From contig OZ244795.1 in NCBI GenBank assembly GCA_965219925.1, forward strand, positions 930,001 to 994,000: 64,000 bases of DNA, read 5' to 3'. The first letter of the stretch is position 1, and each line of letters begins with the position of its first letter. Below are positions 1-9,200 of this stretch, piece by piece. The notes under the pieces were generated by a model. It was given only the letters and a program-made list of their open reading frames with translations, had not been told where the DNA came from and did no database searches. This DNA comes from Bin87 sp965219925 (GTDB lineage Bacteria > Chloroflexota > Dehalococcoidia > Lucifugimonadales > UBA3495). The position numbers and the translations under genes are program-made.

Positions 1-691
1 TGACGGCTACCTCGGTCAGCCGACGCCAGTCGGCCGGCACCAGCGAGGCATCTCGGTCGTCGAGCCAGGCGGCCAGCCGGGGCAGTGCCTGGTTATAAAT
101 TTCCACCGCGGACACCGTCGTCAGCTGTTCACCCAGGGACAAAGCGGGCATCAGATACCGTCGCCGGTAGTGAGACAAGTGGCGTTCGCGCTCTCGTCCC
201 GCAGCCGGGGTCGCGCGCAATACGTCGGCGTGTCGATCAACGGTTACGAGATCGAGGCGGGCCGCGTGCCACAACAATCTTCCGTTGTCGTCGCCATCGG
301 CATCGGGAATCTCTGCGCTGTCCTGATGACTGTCTCCGTCTTCGACCCCGTTCCAGGCGGCCTCGTTCCAGGCGGCAACGATGGCGGCACAAACCGCGTG
401 GACATATTCAACCGGGGCGTCTGATCCCCGCAACCAGGCGGCGGCGATGGCGGCGGAGGCTCGGGCGCGGTTGTGGGAGTCGACCGGACCGGCCAGGTGC
501 AGCAACGCGGCGGTGTTGATGACCGAGGCATCCAGTGCGACACCATCGGCGGCCCTGATCAGGTTGGCGGCGGTTACGGTGATGCGGCGGGCCGTGGCCA
601 GACCCTCGGCGGCGGGGTGCTCAGCGTAGATAGCCGGCAGCGATGCCGCCAGCCGGTGGGCGTCGGGCGTGTACGAATGCGTGGTAGCCAT
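1..691 (-). CDS. hypothetical protein, C-terminus cut by the window edge
   Basis: An open frame starts at the ATG on the minus strand at 691 and stays open to base 1, giving about 230 residues with no stop. Codon use is GC-rich and coding-like throughout. The N-terminal half is alanine-rich and helical and contains TAALLHLAG followed by SHNRARASAAIAAAWL. This resembles the helix carrying the HD motif of HD-domain hydrolases, but the Asp of a canonical HD is absent here, so that assignment is only a guess. The C-terminal half ends with tryptophan-rich segments (LAAWLDDRDA, VPADWRRL). I do not recognise the family. The upstream neighbour on the same strand is a dead recombinase. Confidence 0.55.
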   Translation of the reverse strand, partial: MATTHSYTPDAHRLAASLPAIYAEHPAAEGLATARRITVTAANLIRAADGVALDASVINTAALLHLAGPVDSHNRARASAAIAAAWLRGSDAPVEYVHAVCAAIVAAWNEAAWNGVEDGDSHQDSAEIPDADGDDNGRLLWHAARLDLVTVDRHADVLRATPAAGRERERHLSHYRRRYLMPALSLGEQLTTVSAVEIYNQALPRLAAWLDDRDASLVPADWRRLTEVAV

Positions 692-721
692 TGCGGTACA
701 TCGGGCAGCCGAAGAGATTGG

Positions 722-1048
722 CTACATAATACCAGCAATAGCTGCGGGAGAGAGTTGAGCGGGGATGGCAGTAGGGCTCCGGTGAGGGACCGAGCGAAAG
801 GCGTCCACAAGCTCGGGGTGGGCCGGCACCACGCGAGACCGGCCGCCCTTTCCGTTCCGGACCGTGACGGACGGCTAGGTGCCGGCGAATTGCAGATCGC
901 GCCACTCCAGGTTGAGGGCTTCGGCCTGGCGAAGCGCTGTGCGCCAGAGCAGCAGGGCGAAGAGCCACGGTTGTCCGGCCGGCATGGCGTCCAGGATCAT
1001 CTTCACCTGGTCGGGGGTCCAGTAGTGAGGGAGTCCTCGCGCGGCCAT
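722..1048 (-). pseudogene. tyrosine recombinase (phage-type integrase) remnant with internal stop
   Basis: Reading from the ATG at 1048, the frame gives WLFALLLWRTALRQAEAL followed by NLEWRDLQF. This is the classic start of the catalytic domain of tyrosine recombinases, with the first catalytic Arg position replaced by Gln (ALRQAEAL). The frame hits a TAG at 875-877. It then continues in the same frame with VTVRNGKGGRSRVVPAHPEL, the conserved beta-hairpin with the catalytic Lys (GKGGRSRVVP), and ends at 722. The HxxR and Tyr motifs are missing. An internal stop plus C-terminal loss make this a pseudogene. It is probably the relic of an element that once integrated here. Confidence 0.75.
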
Positions 1049-1062
1049 GGGGTCAATCTAAC

Positions 1063-1091
1063 ATGGCAGACTTCCGTTCAAAGTCGGACAT
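1063..1091. repeat. 29-bp inverted repeat, copy a (11-7-11)
   Basis: The left arm ATGGCAGACTT (1063-1073), a 7-nt loop and the right arm AAGTCGGACAT (1081-1091) form an imperfect dyad. The same 11-7-11 layout and near-identical arms recur at 3565-3593 and 3661-3689. The three copies bracket the three-Cys-motif/TcmP gene pair. Confidence 0.75.
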
Positions 1092-1397
1092 CGTGACCCG
1101 CCAGCAAACCGGAGCAGACCGAATGCCAAGCCCAATTCGCCTGTAGGTCTTTTCCGAAACGCTCGGCCGGCGATCGTTACAGCCATAAAGCCAGCCACTG
1201 GTCGACGGTCGCCTGCCGCTCTCAGTCAGGGTCAGATCGTATTTGTCCTTGACTTCATTGTGTCGCGTGGCGAAGTCGCATTTCTCAACATCTGTGGCGA
1301 TGACCCGCTTCGCTATGCCGGTCAACTGGTTCGGGGCGCGGTTATCTTTGCCCGAATTGTAGGCGTTGGTCTATTGTCAAAAACGAAGACCGAATAT

Positions 1398-1426
1398 TTG
1401 TTCTGTAATATGAGTCATGCTATATT
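1398..1426 (+). promoter_or_regulatory. sigma70-like promoter for the three-Cys-motif operon
   Basis: TTGTTC (1398-1403) and TATATT (421-426 of the second kilobase, that is 1421-1426) are separated by exactly 17 nt, about 95 nt ahead of the ATG at 1521. The surrounding sequence is AT-rich. Its position inside the longer open frame that begins at 1260 supports choosing 1521 as the true start. Confidence 0.55.
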
Positions 1427-1520
1427 GATCGGGGCGAACGGGTGGGCGGTGAATTGCGGGGATTGGTTGGACCGTCAGTCCCGTACCTCAATTACAGGCG
1501 CTGTTCAGGACGGGGGATCT

Positions 1521-2312
1521 ATGCCAGACAAAAGCGCAATAGAATGGACGGACGCCACGTGGAACCCTGTAACGGGTTGCACCAAGGTCAGTCCGGGCTG
1601 TGCTTATTGTTATGCCGAGGCGCTCACTCTTCGGTTCAAACGCGGTGGGCCGTTTCTGCCTGGTCGAGCAACCATCAATCTCCATTTCGATAGGCTCGAC
1701 GCTCCCAAGAGATGGAAATCGCCACGACGCATTTTCGTGAATAGCATGAGCGACCTATTTCACGAAGAAGTGCCCTTTGAGTTCGTGAAGGAAATCTTCG
1801 ACCGGATGTGCAAATATCGGCAACACACCTACCAGGTCCTCACGAAACGGCCTGAACGTTTGCTGGAATACCTCCGATGGAATGGCGCGCGAGACTGGCC
1901 CTCGCACGTTTGGGCAGGTGTGTCGGTCGAAAACCAGTATTGGGCTGACCAACGGATTCCGGCGCTCTTGGACGTTCCCGCGGCGGTGAGGTTCTTATCA
2001 GTGGAACCGTTGCTCAAACCGGTGGATTTAAGGACATATCTGCCGTCTCTTCAATGGGTGATAGTTGGCGGCGAAAGCGGCCACGCCGCCAGACCGATGG
2101 ACCCTGAATGGGTCAGACGAATAAGAGACGATTGCTTTGACACGGGCGTGCCCTTTTTCTTCAAGCAGTGGGGAGGACGACACAGTAAAGCTGGCGGGCG
2201 TGAACTAGACCGGGCAATCTGGGATGAGATGCCAGTAGAACCTGTTGGCATCACGGATGCTGCGGACAGACAAGACAATAATGCCGCTGAGCTACAAGAA
2301 AATAATCGATGA
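1521..2312 (+). CDS. three-Cys-motif protein, Gp37/Gp68 family (DUF5131)
   Basis: A 263-residue protein beginning MPDKSAIEWTDATWNP. It has the family's three cysteines at C20, C27 and C30 in GCTKVSPGCAYCYAE, a pattern resembling a radical-SAM type iron-sulfur site. Other family landmarks are IFVNSMSDLFHE, QVLTKRPERL, RFLSVEPLL and WVIVGGESG near the C-terminus, then FFFKQWGG. The family is known from phages and from bacterial genomic islands; its reaction is unknown. The ATG at 1521 is preferred over upstream in-frame starts because it begins at the conserved N-terminus, has a G-rich Shine-Dalgarno at 1512-1516 and lies after a good promoter. It overlaps the next gene by ATGA, indicating translational coupling. 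Local base composition is more AT-rich than the flanking chromosome, which fits horizontal acquisition. Confidence 0.9.
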   Translation: MPDKSAIEWTDATWNPVTGCTKVSPGCAYCYAEALTLRFKRGGPFLPGRATINLHFDRLDAPKRWKSPRRIFVNSMSDLFHEEVPFEFVKEIFDRMCKYRQHTYQVLTKRPERLLEYLRWNGARDWPSHVWAGVSVENQYWADQRIPALLDVPAAVRFLSVEPLLKPVDLRTYLPSLQWVIVGGESGHAARPMDPEWVRRIRDDCFDTGVPFFFKQWGGRHSKAGGRELDRAIWDEMPVEPVGITDAADRQDNNAAELQENNR

Positions 2313-3451
2313 CGACGTTTCCACCCATCCAGCCACACACGCTGGCCAAACACCACATCTTTGAATATCACTTGAAAGAGTGGTTCCCAATTCTTGGGCG
2401 CAGCAACAGTTGCTTACAAGTCATCGACGGGTTCGCAGGACCCGGTCGATACGAGGGCGGAGAAACCGGGTCACCCATCATTGCGCTGAGGGCGGTCAAG
2501 CAACACGACCAATTCCCGACGTTCGACCGAAACGGAAAGTCCATAAAGTTTTTGTTCGTCGAAAAGGACCGTGGGTATTATCAGCATCTGCAGCAAAGGT
2601 TGCATGATGAATCCTGGCACAACGCGTTCACGATCAATGTCCAGCATGGCGAGTTCGAACGGGTATTTGCGGGATTTTTGGACGACGTGGATGCTGGCCT
2701 CCAAGAGATGCCGCCCACGTTATTGTTTGTCGATCCGTTCGGGCCGGCCGGGTTTCCGTTGAGTTTGTTTGAACGCCTGGAATCGTTCAATAGGATCGAC
2801 ATCCTAATTAACCTGAACCTCCTCGAACTCGTCCAGTGGATACTTCCAGATCCTACGAAACACGTCACGGCTAACCGGCTCTACGGAGGAGACAGATGGA
2901 AGCCCGCTCTGAATATGCAGGGGGCAGCCAAGTCACGGTTTCTCTCAGAAGAGTACCAACTGGCTCTTACCGAGGTTGGTTGGAAGACTACCAGTTTCGA
3001 GATGGTGAACGCACAAAATCAAGTGGTCTACCATCTGGTGTTCGCGACTCAAAATCCCAAGGGTTTGGAGGCGATGAAGCGCGCTATGAGGAGGGCGTCC
3101 CAGACCGGTACATTTCGGTTTTCGGATGGAATTTCAGTTGCTCAACCAGTGTTTGTGGGGCTAGACGCCGAAACTGAATACGCCCGGGACATAGCTGAGC
3201 TCCTGACGGCGAAGTATGACGGCCGAACCGTTGCGTACTACGAATTGGTGGCGGAAGAGATCAATTGGCACAAGTATTGGCTGGAGAAAGACCTGCGTGA
3301 AGGACTGAAGCAACTGGAATCTGCCAATCCGGCGCGAATCTCCGAAGTACGGAAGTCCGACGGGAGTACCCGCCGCAGATTGACATACCCCTCGGGTTGT
3401 CTCATTACCTTTCAAAGGCCTCAAACGCCGCGACAATCACGTCTTCTATAA
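2309..3451 (+). CDS. tcmP: three-Cys-motif partner protein TcmP
   Basis: A 380-residue protein. The N-terminal two thirds match the TcmP pattern: HTLAKHHIFEYHLKEWFPIL, then VIDGFAGPGRYEGG (a glycine-rich Rossmann/methyltransferase-like loop), GSPIIALRAV, and LLFVDPFGPAGFP followed by ILINLNLLE. The C-terminal region (about residues 285-370) looks like a winged-helix module. TcmP is known as the regular neighbour of three-Cys-motif proteins, and the four-base ATGA overlap with the gene upstream fits that pairing. The FVDPFG motif suggests a SAM-dependent methyltransferase fold, but no substrate is known. The pair stands alone between 29-bp dyads in an island rich in defence genes, so a role in genome conflict is plausible but unproven. 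Confidence 0.88.
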   Translation: MTTFPPIQPHTLAKHHIFEYHLKEWFPILGRSNSCLQVIDGFAGPGRYEGGETGSPIIALRAVKQHDQFPTFDRNGKSIKFLFVEKDRGYYQHLQQRLHDESWHNAFTINVQHGEFERVFAGFLDDVDAGLQEMPPTLLFVDPFGPAGFPLSLFERLESFNRIDILINLNLLELVQWILPDPTKHVTANRLYGGDRWKPALNMQGAAKSRFLSEEYQLALTEVGWKTTSFEMVNAQNQVVYHLVFATQNPKGLEAMKRAMRRASQTGTFRFSDGISVAQPVFVGLDAETEYARDIAELLTAKYDGRTVAYYELVAEEINWHKYWLEKDLREGLKQLESANPARISEVRKSDGSTRRRLTYPSGCLITFQRPQTPRQSRLL

Positions 3452-3564
3452 CCTACCTCCCAATGCTCCTGCCGACCGAGCGGTAAACGGAACTGAAATC
3501 GCGGACTGCCCGAACGTGTTCCGCGATGTAATCGGGCATCGGCCCCATTGGAATCCCCGTGACT

Positions 3565-3593
3565 TTGGCTGACTTCCTAGTAAAGTCAGCCAT
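3565..3593. repeat. 29-bp inverted repeat, copy b (11-7-11)
   Basis: The arms TTGGCTGACTT (3565-3575) and AAGTCAGCCAT (3583-3593) form a near-perfect dyad with a 7-nt loop. It lies about 110 bp after the tcmP stop codon. Confidence 0.8.
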
Positions 3594-3660
3594 TTTCGTT
3601 GCTCTAGGGCGGGTGTGGGGCACTAGGGTAAGCGCGGAACCGGGTGGGACCACCAGAAAA

Positions 3661-3689
3661 ATGGCAGAGTTGCTAATGAAATCTGCCAT
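3661..3689. repeat. 29-bp inverted repeat, copy c (11-7-11)
   Basis: The arms ATGGCAGAGTT (3661-3671) and AAATCTGCCAT (3679-3689) pair with one mismatch around a 7-nt loop. The copy sits 30 bp ahead of the broken methyltransferase start at 3719. Confidence 0.75.
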
Positions 3690-3718
3690 CGCTACACAGG
3701 CGTGACGGTGTTTTGACT

Positions 3719-3880
3719 ATGACCAACTTCGCCGACCGAACCATCTGGACCGGGGACAACCTGGACATCTTGCGCGGCCTCAACTCCGCGTCGGTTGACT
3801 CTCATCTACCTGGACCCGCCGTTCAACTCCAACCGCAACGTGAACATGTATGTATGGAACAGCCCCGCAATTATAGCGGA
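3719..3880 (+). pseudogene. DNA methyltransferase N-terminal fragment, frameshifted
   Basis: From the ATG at 3719 the frame reads MTNFADRTIWTGDNLDILRG and then NSASVD. After one extra T near 3800, the next frame continues LIYLDPPFNSNRN and then VNMYVWNS. TGDNLDILRGL and LIYLDPPFNSNRNY are the opening of site-specific adenine DNA methyltransferases, where DPPF is the catalytic motif IV. Homology stops about 20 residues later, and the rest of the gene is gone. This is the dead 5' stump of a restriction-modification methyltransferase, cut off just before the SDR gene on the other strand. Confidence 0.75.
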
Positions 3881-3993
3881 TGGGGGACAGGGCCAGCCGT
3901 TTCAGGAGAACGGGGTTGCCGCGTTGCTGCGCTCTTCGGAATGGCGGATGGGGCTTGGCCGCTGGGTTCAACCACATCCGTTTACCAGGCTGG

Positions 3994-4785
3994 TTAGGGG
4001 CTGCCGGCGGAACGGCCACCGTCCACCATGTAAACGCCGCCGGTGCAAAAACTGCTCTCGTCGCTGGCAAGGAATAACATCAGCTTCGCCACTTCCTCGG
4101 GGTTTCCATATCGCCGCAGCGGGATACGCGCCGCGGCGGCCTGTTTCGTCCGTTCGACAGTTACCGTCGCATCGTCCAGCGCGGCCACCCGCATCTCCTC
4201 TATCGAGCGCATCATGCGCGTCTCGATGGGAGCGGGATTGACGGTGTTGACCCGAATGCCCAGGGGAGCACCCTCCAGGGCGGCGGTGCGCATCAGGCCG
4301 ATGACGGCGTGTTTGCTAGTGGTGTACGCCGACATATCCGCGCTCCCGCCAATGCCGGCAGTGGAGGACGTGATGACGATGCTGCCTCCGCCGCGTTCAC
4401 GCATCGCCGGAACCACGTACTTGATCCCCAGCCAGACGCCACGCACGTTGACTGCCATCACCCGATCAAACACGTCGATGGGGTAGTCGGGTATCGGAGA
4501 TATGGAGCCTTCAATCCCGGCGTTGGCCAGGTAGATGTCGATGCCGCCCCAGCGTTCGACCGCCGCCTTGACGTAGCCCTGCGCCTGATCGGGTTGCGTT
4601 ACGTCGGCGGCTGCATAGCTGGCCCGGTCAGCGCCGATTGATTGCACCACGTCCTGGAGAGCTGCCTCGTCAAGGTCAACCAGCGCGACGCGGGCGCCTT
4701 CGTCGGCGAACAGTTGTGCCGCCACCCGACCGATCCCGCCGGTTGCTCCCGTAATCAGGGCTATTTTCCCGTCCAGACGCGCCAT
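3994..4785 (-). CDS. SDR family NAD(P)-dependent oxidoreductase
   Basis: A 263-residue classical short-chain dehydrogenase/reductase. The cofactor loop TGATGGIG is at residues 12-19 and the acidic VDLDE after beta-strand 2 suggests NAD preference. NAG is at 88-90, and the catalytic Ser141, Tyr154 and Lys158 lie in SSTAGIGG and YTTSK. The C-terminus shows the usual ASDESSFCTGGVYMVDGG. Such enzymes interconvert alcohols and ketones; the substrate cannot be read from sequence. An AAGGAG Shine-Dalgarno lies about 7 nt ahead of the ATG. It is the only ordinary metabolic gene inside this stretch of the island and stands alone. Confidence 0.93.
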   Translation of the reverse strand: MARLDGKIALITGATGGIGRVAAQLFADEGARVALVDLDEAALQDVVQSIGADRASYAAADVTQPDQAQGYVKAAVERWGGIDIYLANAGIEGSISPIPDYPIDVFDRVMAVNVRGVWLGIKYVVPAMRERGGGSIVITSSTAGIGGSADMSAYTTSKHAVIGLMRTAALEGAPLGIRVNTVNPAPIETRMMRSIEEMRVAALDDATVTVERTKQAAAARIPLRRYGNPEEVAKLMLFLASDESSFCTGGVYMVDGGRSAGSP

Positions 4786-4918
4786 GTTGCAGCTCCTTTC
4801 ACCCGGTTGCCTATTGCTGGTTATATCGCCCGTTCGCGGGCCGTGCGGGCGGCGAGGCTCATATTGGCCAAAACGCCGGCGATTGGCAAGTCGCAGGTAG
4901 AACTCATGCGCACCCGCT

Positions 4919-5061
4919 TTAATCTGTCATTGCGAGGCGCACAGCCGCTCATGGTGAGCCTGCCGAACCACGTGGCAATCTCGATGAGACTGCACACACG
5001 TCGACGAACCGCCGTTGCTACGGCGACGAGATTGCCACGCTACGCTCGCAATGACAGATTA
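4919..5061. repeat. family A hairpin repeat, copy 1
   Basis: The outer arms TAATCTGTCATTGCGAG and CTCGCAATGACAGATTA are inverted repeats. The interior contains the shared core GTGGCAATCTCG ... CGAGATTGCCAC, a second inverted pair. Copies of the same element recur across the window. This copy fills most of the gap between the SDR gene and the first IS5 copy. Confidence 0.8.
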
Positions 5062-5155
5062 GTGAAGATGGAGCGAACGCAACATGCAGCAGAGTGAGAG
5101 TGGTACCCCTAAGCATACCATACTGCGAACTTTCCGCTGGGAGGTGGTGCTGTAA

Positions 5156-6017
5156 GAACCTGTCTATGATCTCTGAAATAGGTTAAGTTGAGACTATTAT
5201 CAGGGGAGGGGTAATCATGTCTCATTCCTATCCCAGCGACATCAGCCGGGAGCAATTCGCCCGTATTCTGCCGACGTTGGCGTCGGCCCGCCGTCGGACC
5301 AAGCCCCGCACCGTGGACTTGTACGACGTTTTCTGCGGCGTGCTGTACCTTTTGAAAAGCGGGTGCCAGTGGCGAATGCTGCCCGCGGACTTCCCCGATT
5401 GGCGCACCTGCTACCAGTATTTCCGGCAATGGAGCGAGCGGCCTGGCCCGGGTCAGGATTCCATTCTGGAGCAAGTCCTAAAAAAAATCGGTTGGCGCGG
5501 CCCGACCAAGCAATGGTCGGAAAGAGCAGACTAGCTTCTGTATCGTGGACTCCCAGAGCGTGAAGAACACGGACACCGCCGGGCACAAGGGCTATGACGC
5601 AGGCAAGAAGGTGTCGGGAATCAAGCGTCACATCGCGGTGGACACGCAAGGATTGCCCCATGGGATACATGTGACTACCGCCAACGTTACCGACCGGGCC
5701 GGGGCTTTGGCGATGTTTGACCGGCGCCGAGACGGCTTCAGTCAAGTGCAGAAGGTGCTGGTGGACGGGGGTTACACCGGGAAGCCCTTTGCCACTGCGG
5801 TGCAAGGCCTGTTGGGAGCCTCGGTGGAAGTGGTGAAACGCAGCGAACTGCACACCTTCGTGGTGCTGCCAAAGCGATGGGTGGTGGAGCGGTCTTTCGC
5901 CTGGCTGGAAAAGTGCCGCCGACTCTGGAAGAACTGCGAAAGGAAGCTCAATACCAGCCTGCAAATGGTGGTGCTTGCATTCATGGTGCTAATCCTCAAA
6001 AGATTGTAAACAGGCTC
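5156..6017 (+). mobile_element. IS5-family insertion sequence, copy 1 (862 bp)
   Basis: The element runs from GAACCTGTCTATGATCTC to the inverted right end ending AACAGGCTC, and direct TAA target duplications flank it (5153-5155 and 6018-6020). A TNA target and 862-bp length fit the two-frame groups of the IS5 family. Two further copies of the same length lie at 13560-14421 (inverted) and 41276-42137. Together with copy 2 it brackets the STAND and CD-NTase genes. Confidence 0.92.
5217..6009 (+). CDS. IS5-family transposase, orfA/orfB read by frameshift
   Basis: orfA (5217-5534, 105 residues) carries the N-terminal DUF4096-like domain (ISREQFARILPTLASARRRT, GCQWRMLPADFPDW). orfB continues in the +1 frame and ends at 6009, with the DDE residues in FCIVDSQSVKNTD, VDGGYTGKP and VERSFAWLEKCRRLWKNCE. 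The orfB frame is open upstream as far as an A8 run in CCTAAAAAAAATCGG inside orfA. This slippery run is the likely frameshift site joining the two products. All three copies in the window keep this layout, so it is a normal property and not damage. In this copy orfA ends early because of a TAG near 5531. Confidence 0.9.
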
Positions 6018-6242
6018 TAAGATATCGACATCCGAATCAGACGCAACCACCGTGTACAAAAGGTAACGAGACCGTTGACATCGTTTTTCTGATCATTTGA
6101 ACGAAACCCCGACATACACTCGTGTAGATGAGCGGTGCACAATACGTTGAAAAGCACATGGCCGCCATTAGTGTAGGCTTCGTATTAAAAGCTTACCCTG
6201 AACACCAGTCTAGTGATCCAACTCCTCCCCGTAACCAGAGTC

Positions 6243-9200
6243 TCACAACATCGGACAGATGTTGTCTGGTTCGTTGATAGCATCTGACTGATTTTCGCCG
6301 TCGGCATCACCATTAGGCACAGAGCGCGTCTCCAACCTGCGCCGCCCGAACGACCATCGGCGCCCATCAAACGTTGCTACTGAGTTGATTTCCGTCCACC
6401 TGCCAATCATGTTGGCCAAAATGGGTATCGAGTCCATTTCTATGAAACGCTTTTCGCCTAACCAGCCGAACACGATGACGAGGCCTACCTTGCGCAGGGT
6501 CCGCTTCAGCCAATCATCACGCACGAGAAGAACACTGTGGTCGTCGCTCTCGACGAACCGGGCTACCGTGGTGCTCGCCGAGTCGCACCATTCACGAGTA
6601 CCGGGCTTCCAAACCAGGTTACCGGCGTCAAACAGGATTTGCCCAGGGTACCAAGCCCGCACCCCGTCATCTATCGAGCAATCTAGGATGTTGCCTTCCC
6701 ATTCGTACTCCTCCCAGGCAGGCGAAACTTGCAGGCCAGTGGGCTTCCAGGTTCCCGGTTCCGTGATAGGTTCCCAAACGTCCACCTCGGTGTCCCTTGA
6801 CATCGCCCAAGGCAATTCGCCCAAATAGGCTGCATCTATATTCCTGCCCCTTCCGGGCATCCAATCGTTCATGAGGGAGTGACGTTCGATGTACCTGACT
6901 ACTGCGTCGCGTTGTCCCGGCCTTACCAGCCAACTGTAGATATAGCTCCATAATTCCCGACGCCGCGGGCGCGTAACCGTACTTCTCCAGTTGTACCAAG
7001 CGTGGAGCACGACCCACTTGTTCCCGTTGTTGTCCTGACGTCTCACCAGCGGCTCAAATTCCGGTATGTCATTGATTTCCCTTGCCCACTCTGCGTCTGG
7101 CTCAGGGTCGTCATCCCGGTAGCGGGGGCCATTCGGGATCCACCACTGGGCAACTTCCACGGCGAACGTTTTGCCGACCTCTACGTCGCCGTCCATATCG
7201 CGAGTACGGGGCGGGGGCGGCAGCGTAGGGTCAATGTCCCGGCTCCACAGCTGCCAAGGACCTTCGTAAGTTTCCGGATCCCCTTCATAGTGGTGCACCA
7301 TGTGAAAATTGTCTGCAACCCGTGCCACTAGCTCGTGAAATGCAATCCATTGGTATTTCTTGCCGAATCGTTCCGGTTTGTGCTCGGTTCTGCTCGCACT
7401 CCAATAGTTCACACGCTGGTCAAATTCCGCGAAATCCAGGGGGTTCCAACCGAGTGAAATTACCCGCTGGAATACCCACCTTTGTCCCCAATCTGCGGAG
7501 AGCATAGTCCTCTTCCTCTTTGGCGGAACCGCAGAGCGCAACGAATGCCGGGTGAAACGGTGCATGGCAGGTTCAATGACGTATCGACCAAAGTCGCCCA
7601 TTGCAAACACCGAGCCCATCAAACGTCCGTAAGGCCACTCCACCAACCGCGACTCAGGCCAGCGAATATCATAATCGCGTCTGACCTCCTCTTCAGTCGG
7701 GGGTTCCAATGGCAGGGCGGACGAGTACGGCGGTTTCATGTCAGAGTATGTCTGTTCGTCAACCCAGCCGTTATTCAGGCACCATTCGTAGATGCCGCGC
7801 ACTGCATCTCGAGTAGAGAGGTTAGGCACCTGGTCATCAGCGAAGACTAATTTCCGCAGTTTGTTGGCCGCGCTGACAACAGCTTGGGGTTCCGCCGTCC
7901 CGCCGCAAAGCACCGCGACGTGGCAAGCAACTGCCAGCCGTTCGATCACGTAGGGGTCGTTCACGCCGGCGAACCTCGATATGAGGGCCGGCAGCACTGG
8001 CAAGTGCGCCGAAAGCAGTTGCGACAGGGATTTGGTGGTGTGGTCGCGCAATATCCGGTTCGGCGACGTGAATGTCCAAGCGAGGGTGATTGCGGCAAGT
8101 TCCACGACCTCGGAAGGGCAGTCTGGACGGCGGCTCCGCGACGCCCACCGTATCAGACGGTCTAACGGCCCACCTTCGTCGAGGGTGTGGTAGGTAGGCA
8201 AGCTCCATGCCACGTCGCGGTTGGGCATTGACATCCCTTTGAGGGCCTCGTGTAGCGAGTAAGCGTTCAGGAGGTGTTGCGGCTGCGTGGCGACCGACAA
8301 CCAGATTTCCAGCATAGGTTCTTCCAGGTATGGATCTGGTTCCCGAGCGTCCGCTAGGAGCTCGCTGGTTCGCTCAGTAACAGCCAATGGGCGCCGTACG
8401 CAGATACTCTTCATATGAGCGGAAGTCCACACCCGGCGGGCGTATGGTTCGAGATCCCAATCGGCAGTATCCAGGAGTTCGACGCCAAATCGTTCTGGCA
8501 CCAGCACCGCTAACGCTTCAATCCAGCTAGGCGGGGCGTCCAGCAAGGTTTGGCGCAGCGGTTCGCCAAGAGACAGGGCCTGGCGCAGAGAGCCAGCGTC
8601 GCTACCGAACGGGTCCAAGAGGATGGAAACCACTTGGTAGTCAGCGAATTGCTGGTAGGTGAATCGGACAACCTGCCTGAGTTCTTTCGCTCCAAAATCC
8701 CAGGCTACATCCTTGCTGAGCACGCCCTCACTAAGCAGTTGCCCGAATAATGTATCCGGCCATTGGCGACTGCCTTGCTCGAAGGCGTTGATCAAGTCGG
8801 AAGCCCTTTCGTATGGCAAGCTGTCGCCGTTGGCCTCAACCAGCGCTTTGCTGAATCCATCAATCGCCGCTTGCATCGGGCGCAGCGCCGGGTCCATCTT
8901 CAGTTGCTGGGCGATTCTTTGTTCCTTCCATTTCAAGTACCGCTCAAAGGTCTGGCTCAGGTGCGCTTCCCCCAACGGCGGAGCAGATAAGCCCATTCCG
9001 TGCAGACTTTCGCAGTAGAGCTTGAGGAAAAGCGGGTTGGTGAATTCAGGCGTGAGGAGCGGGATCCGGGGCTGCTCCAAACCGAAGGCGTCAAAGAAGC
9101 GTTCGGTAGCCTCCAACTCCCGCCCATCGAACCCGGGGTGTTCCACCTCGGTGACGTTACTCAACCCGCCTTCCGGTAGCACCATACCCAGGAAGGTGGA

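Noticed and set aside
1053..1325. 90-residue minus-strand frame starting with MTGIAKRVIATD
   Set aside because: It crosses the 29-bp dyad and the promoter region, has no motif and no ribosome site. The similar MADF-like starts at other dyads come from the repeat itself.
1260..1520. N-terminal extension of the three-Cys-motif gene to 1260
   Set aside because: The extension has no family similarity, contains the promoter at 1398-1426 and lacks a ribosome site; the conserved protein begins at 1521.
3453..3689. 78-residue minus-strand frame with two MADF-type segments
   Set aside because: The repeated segments are just translations of dyads b and c. No coding signal lies between them.
5242..5964. 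240-residue antisense frame in each IS5 copy
   Set aside because: It recurs in all copies only because the IS sequence does. The DDE transposase on the other strand explains the conservation.
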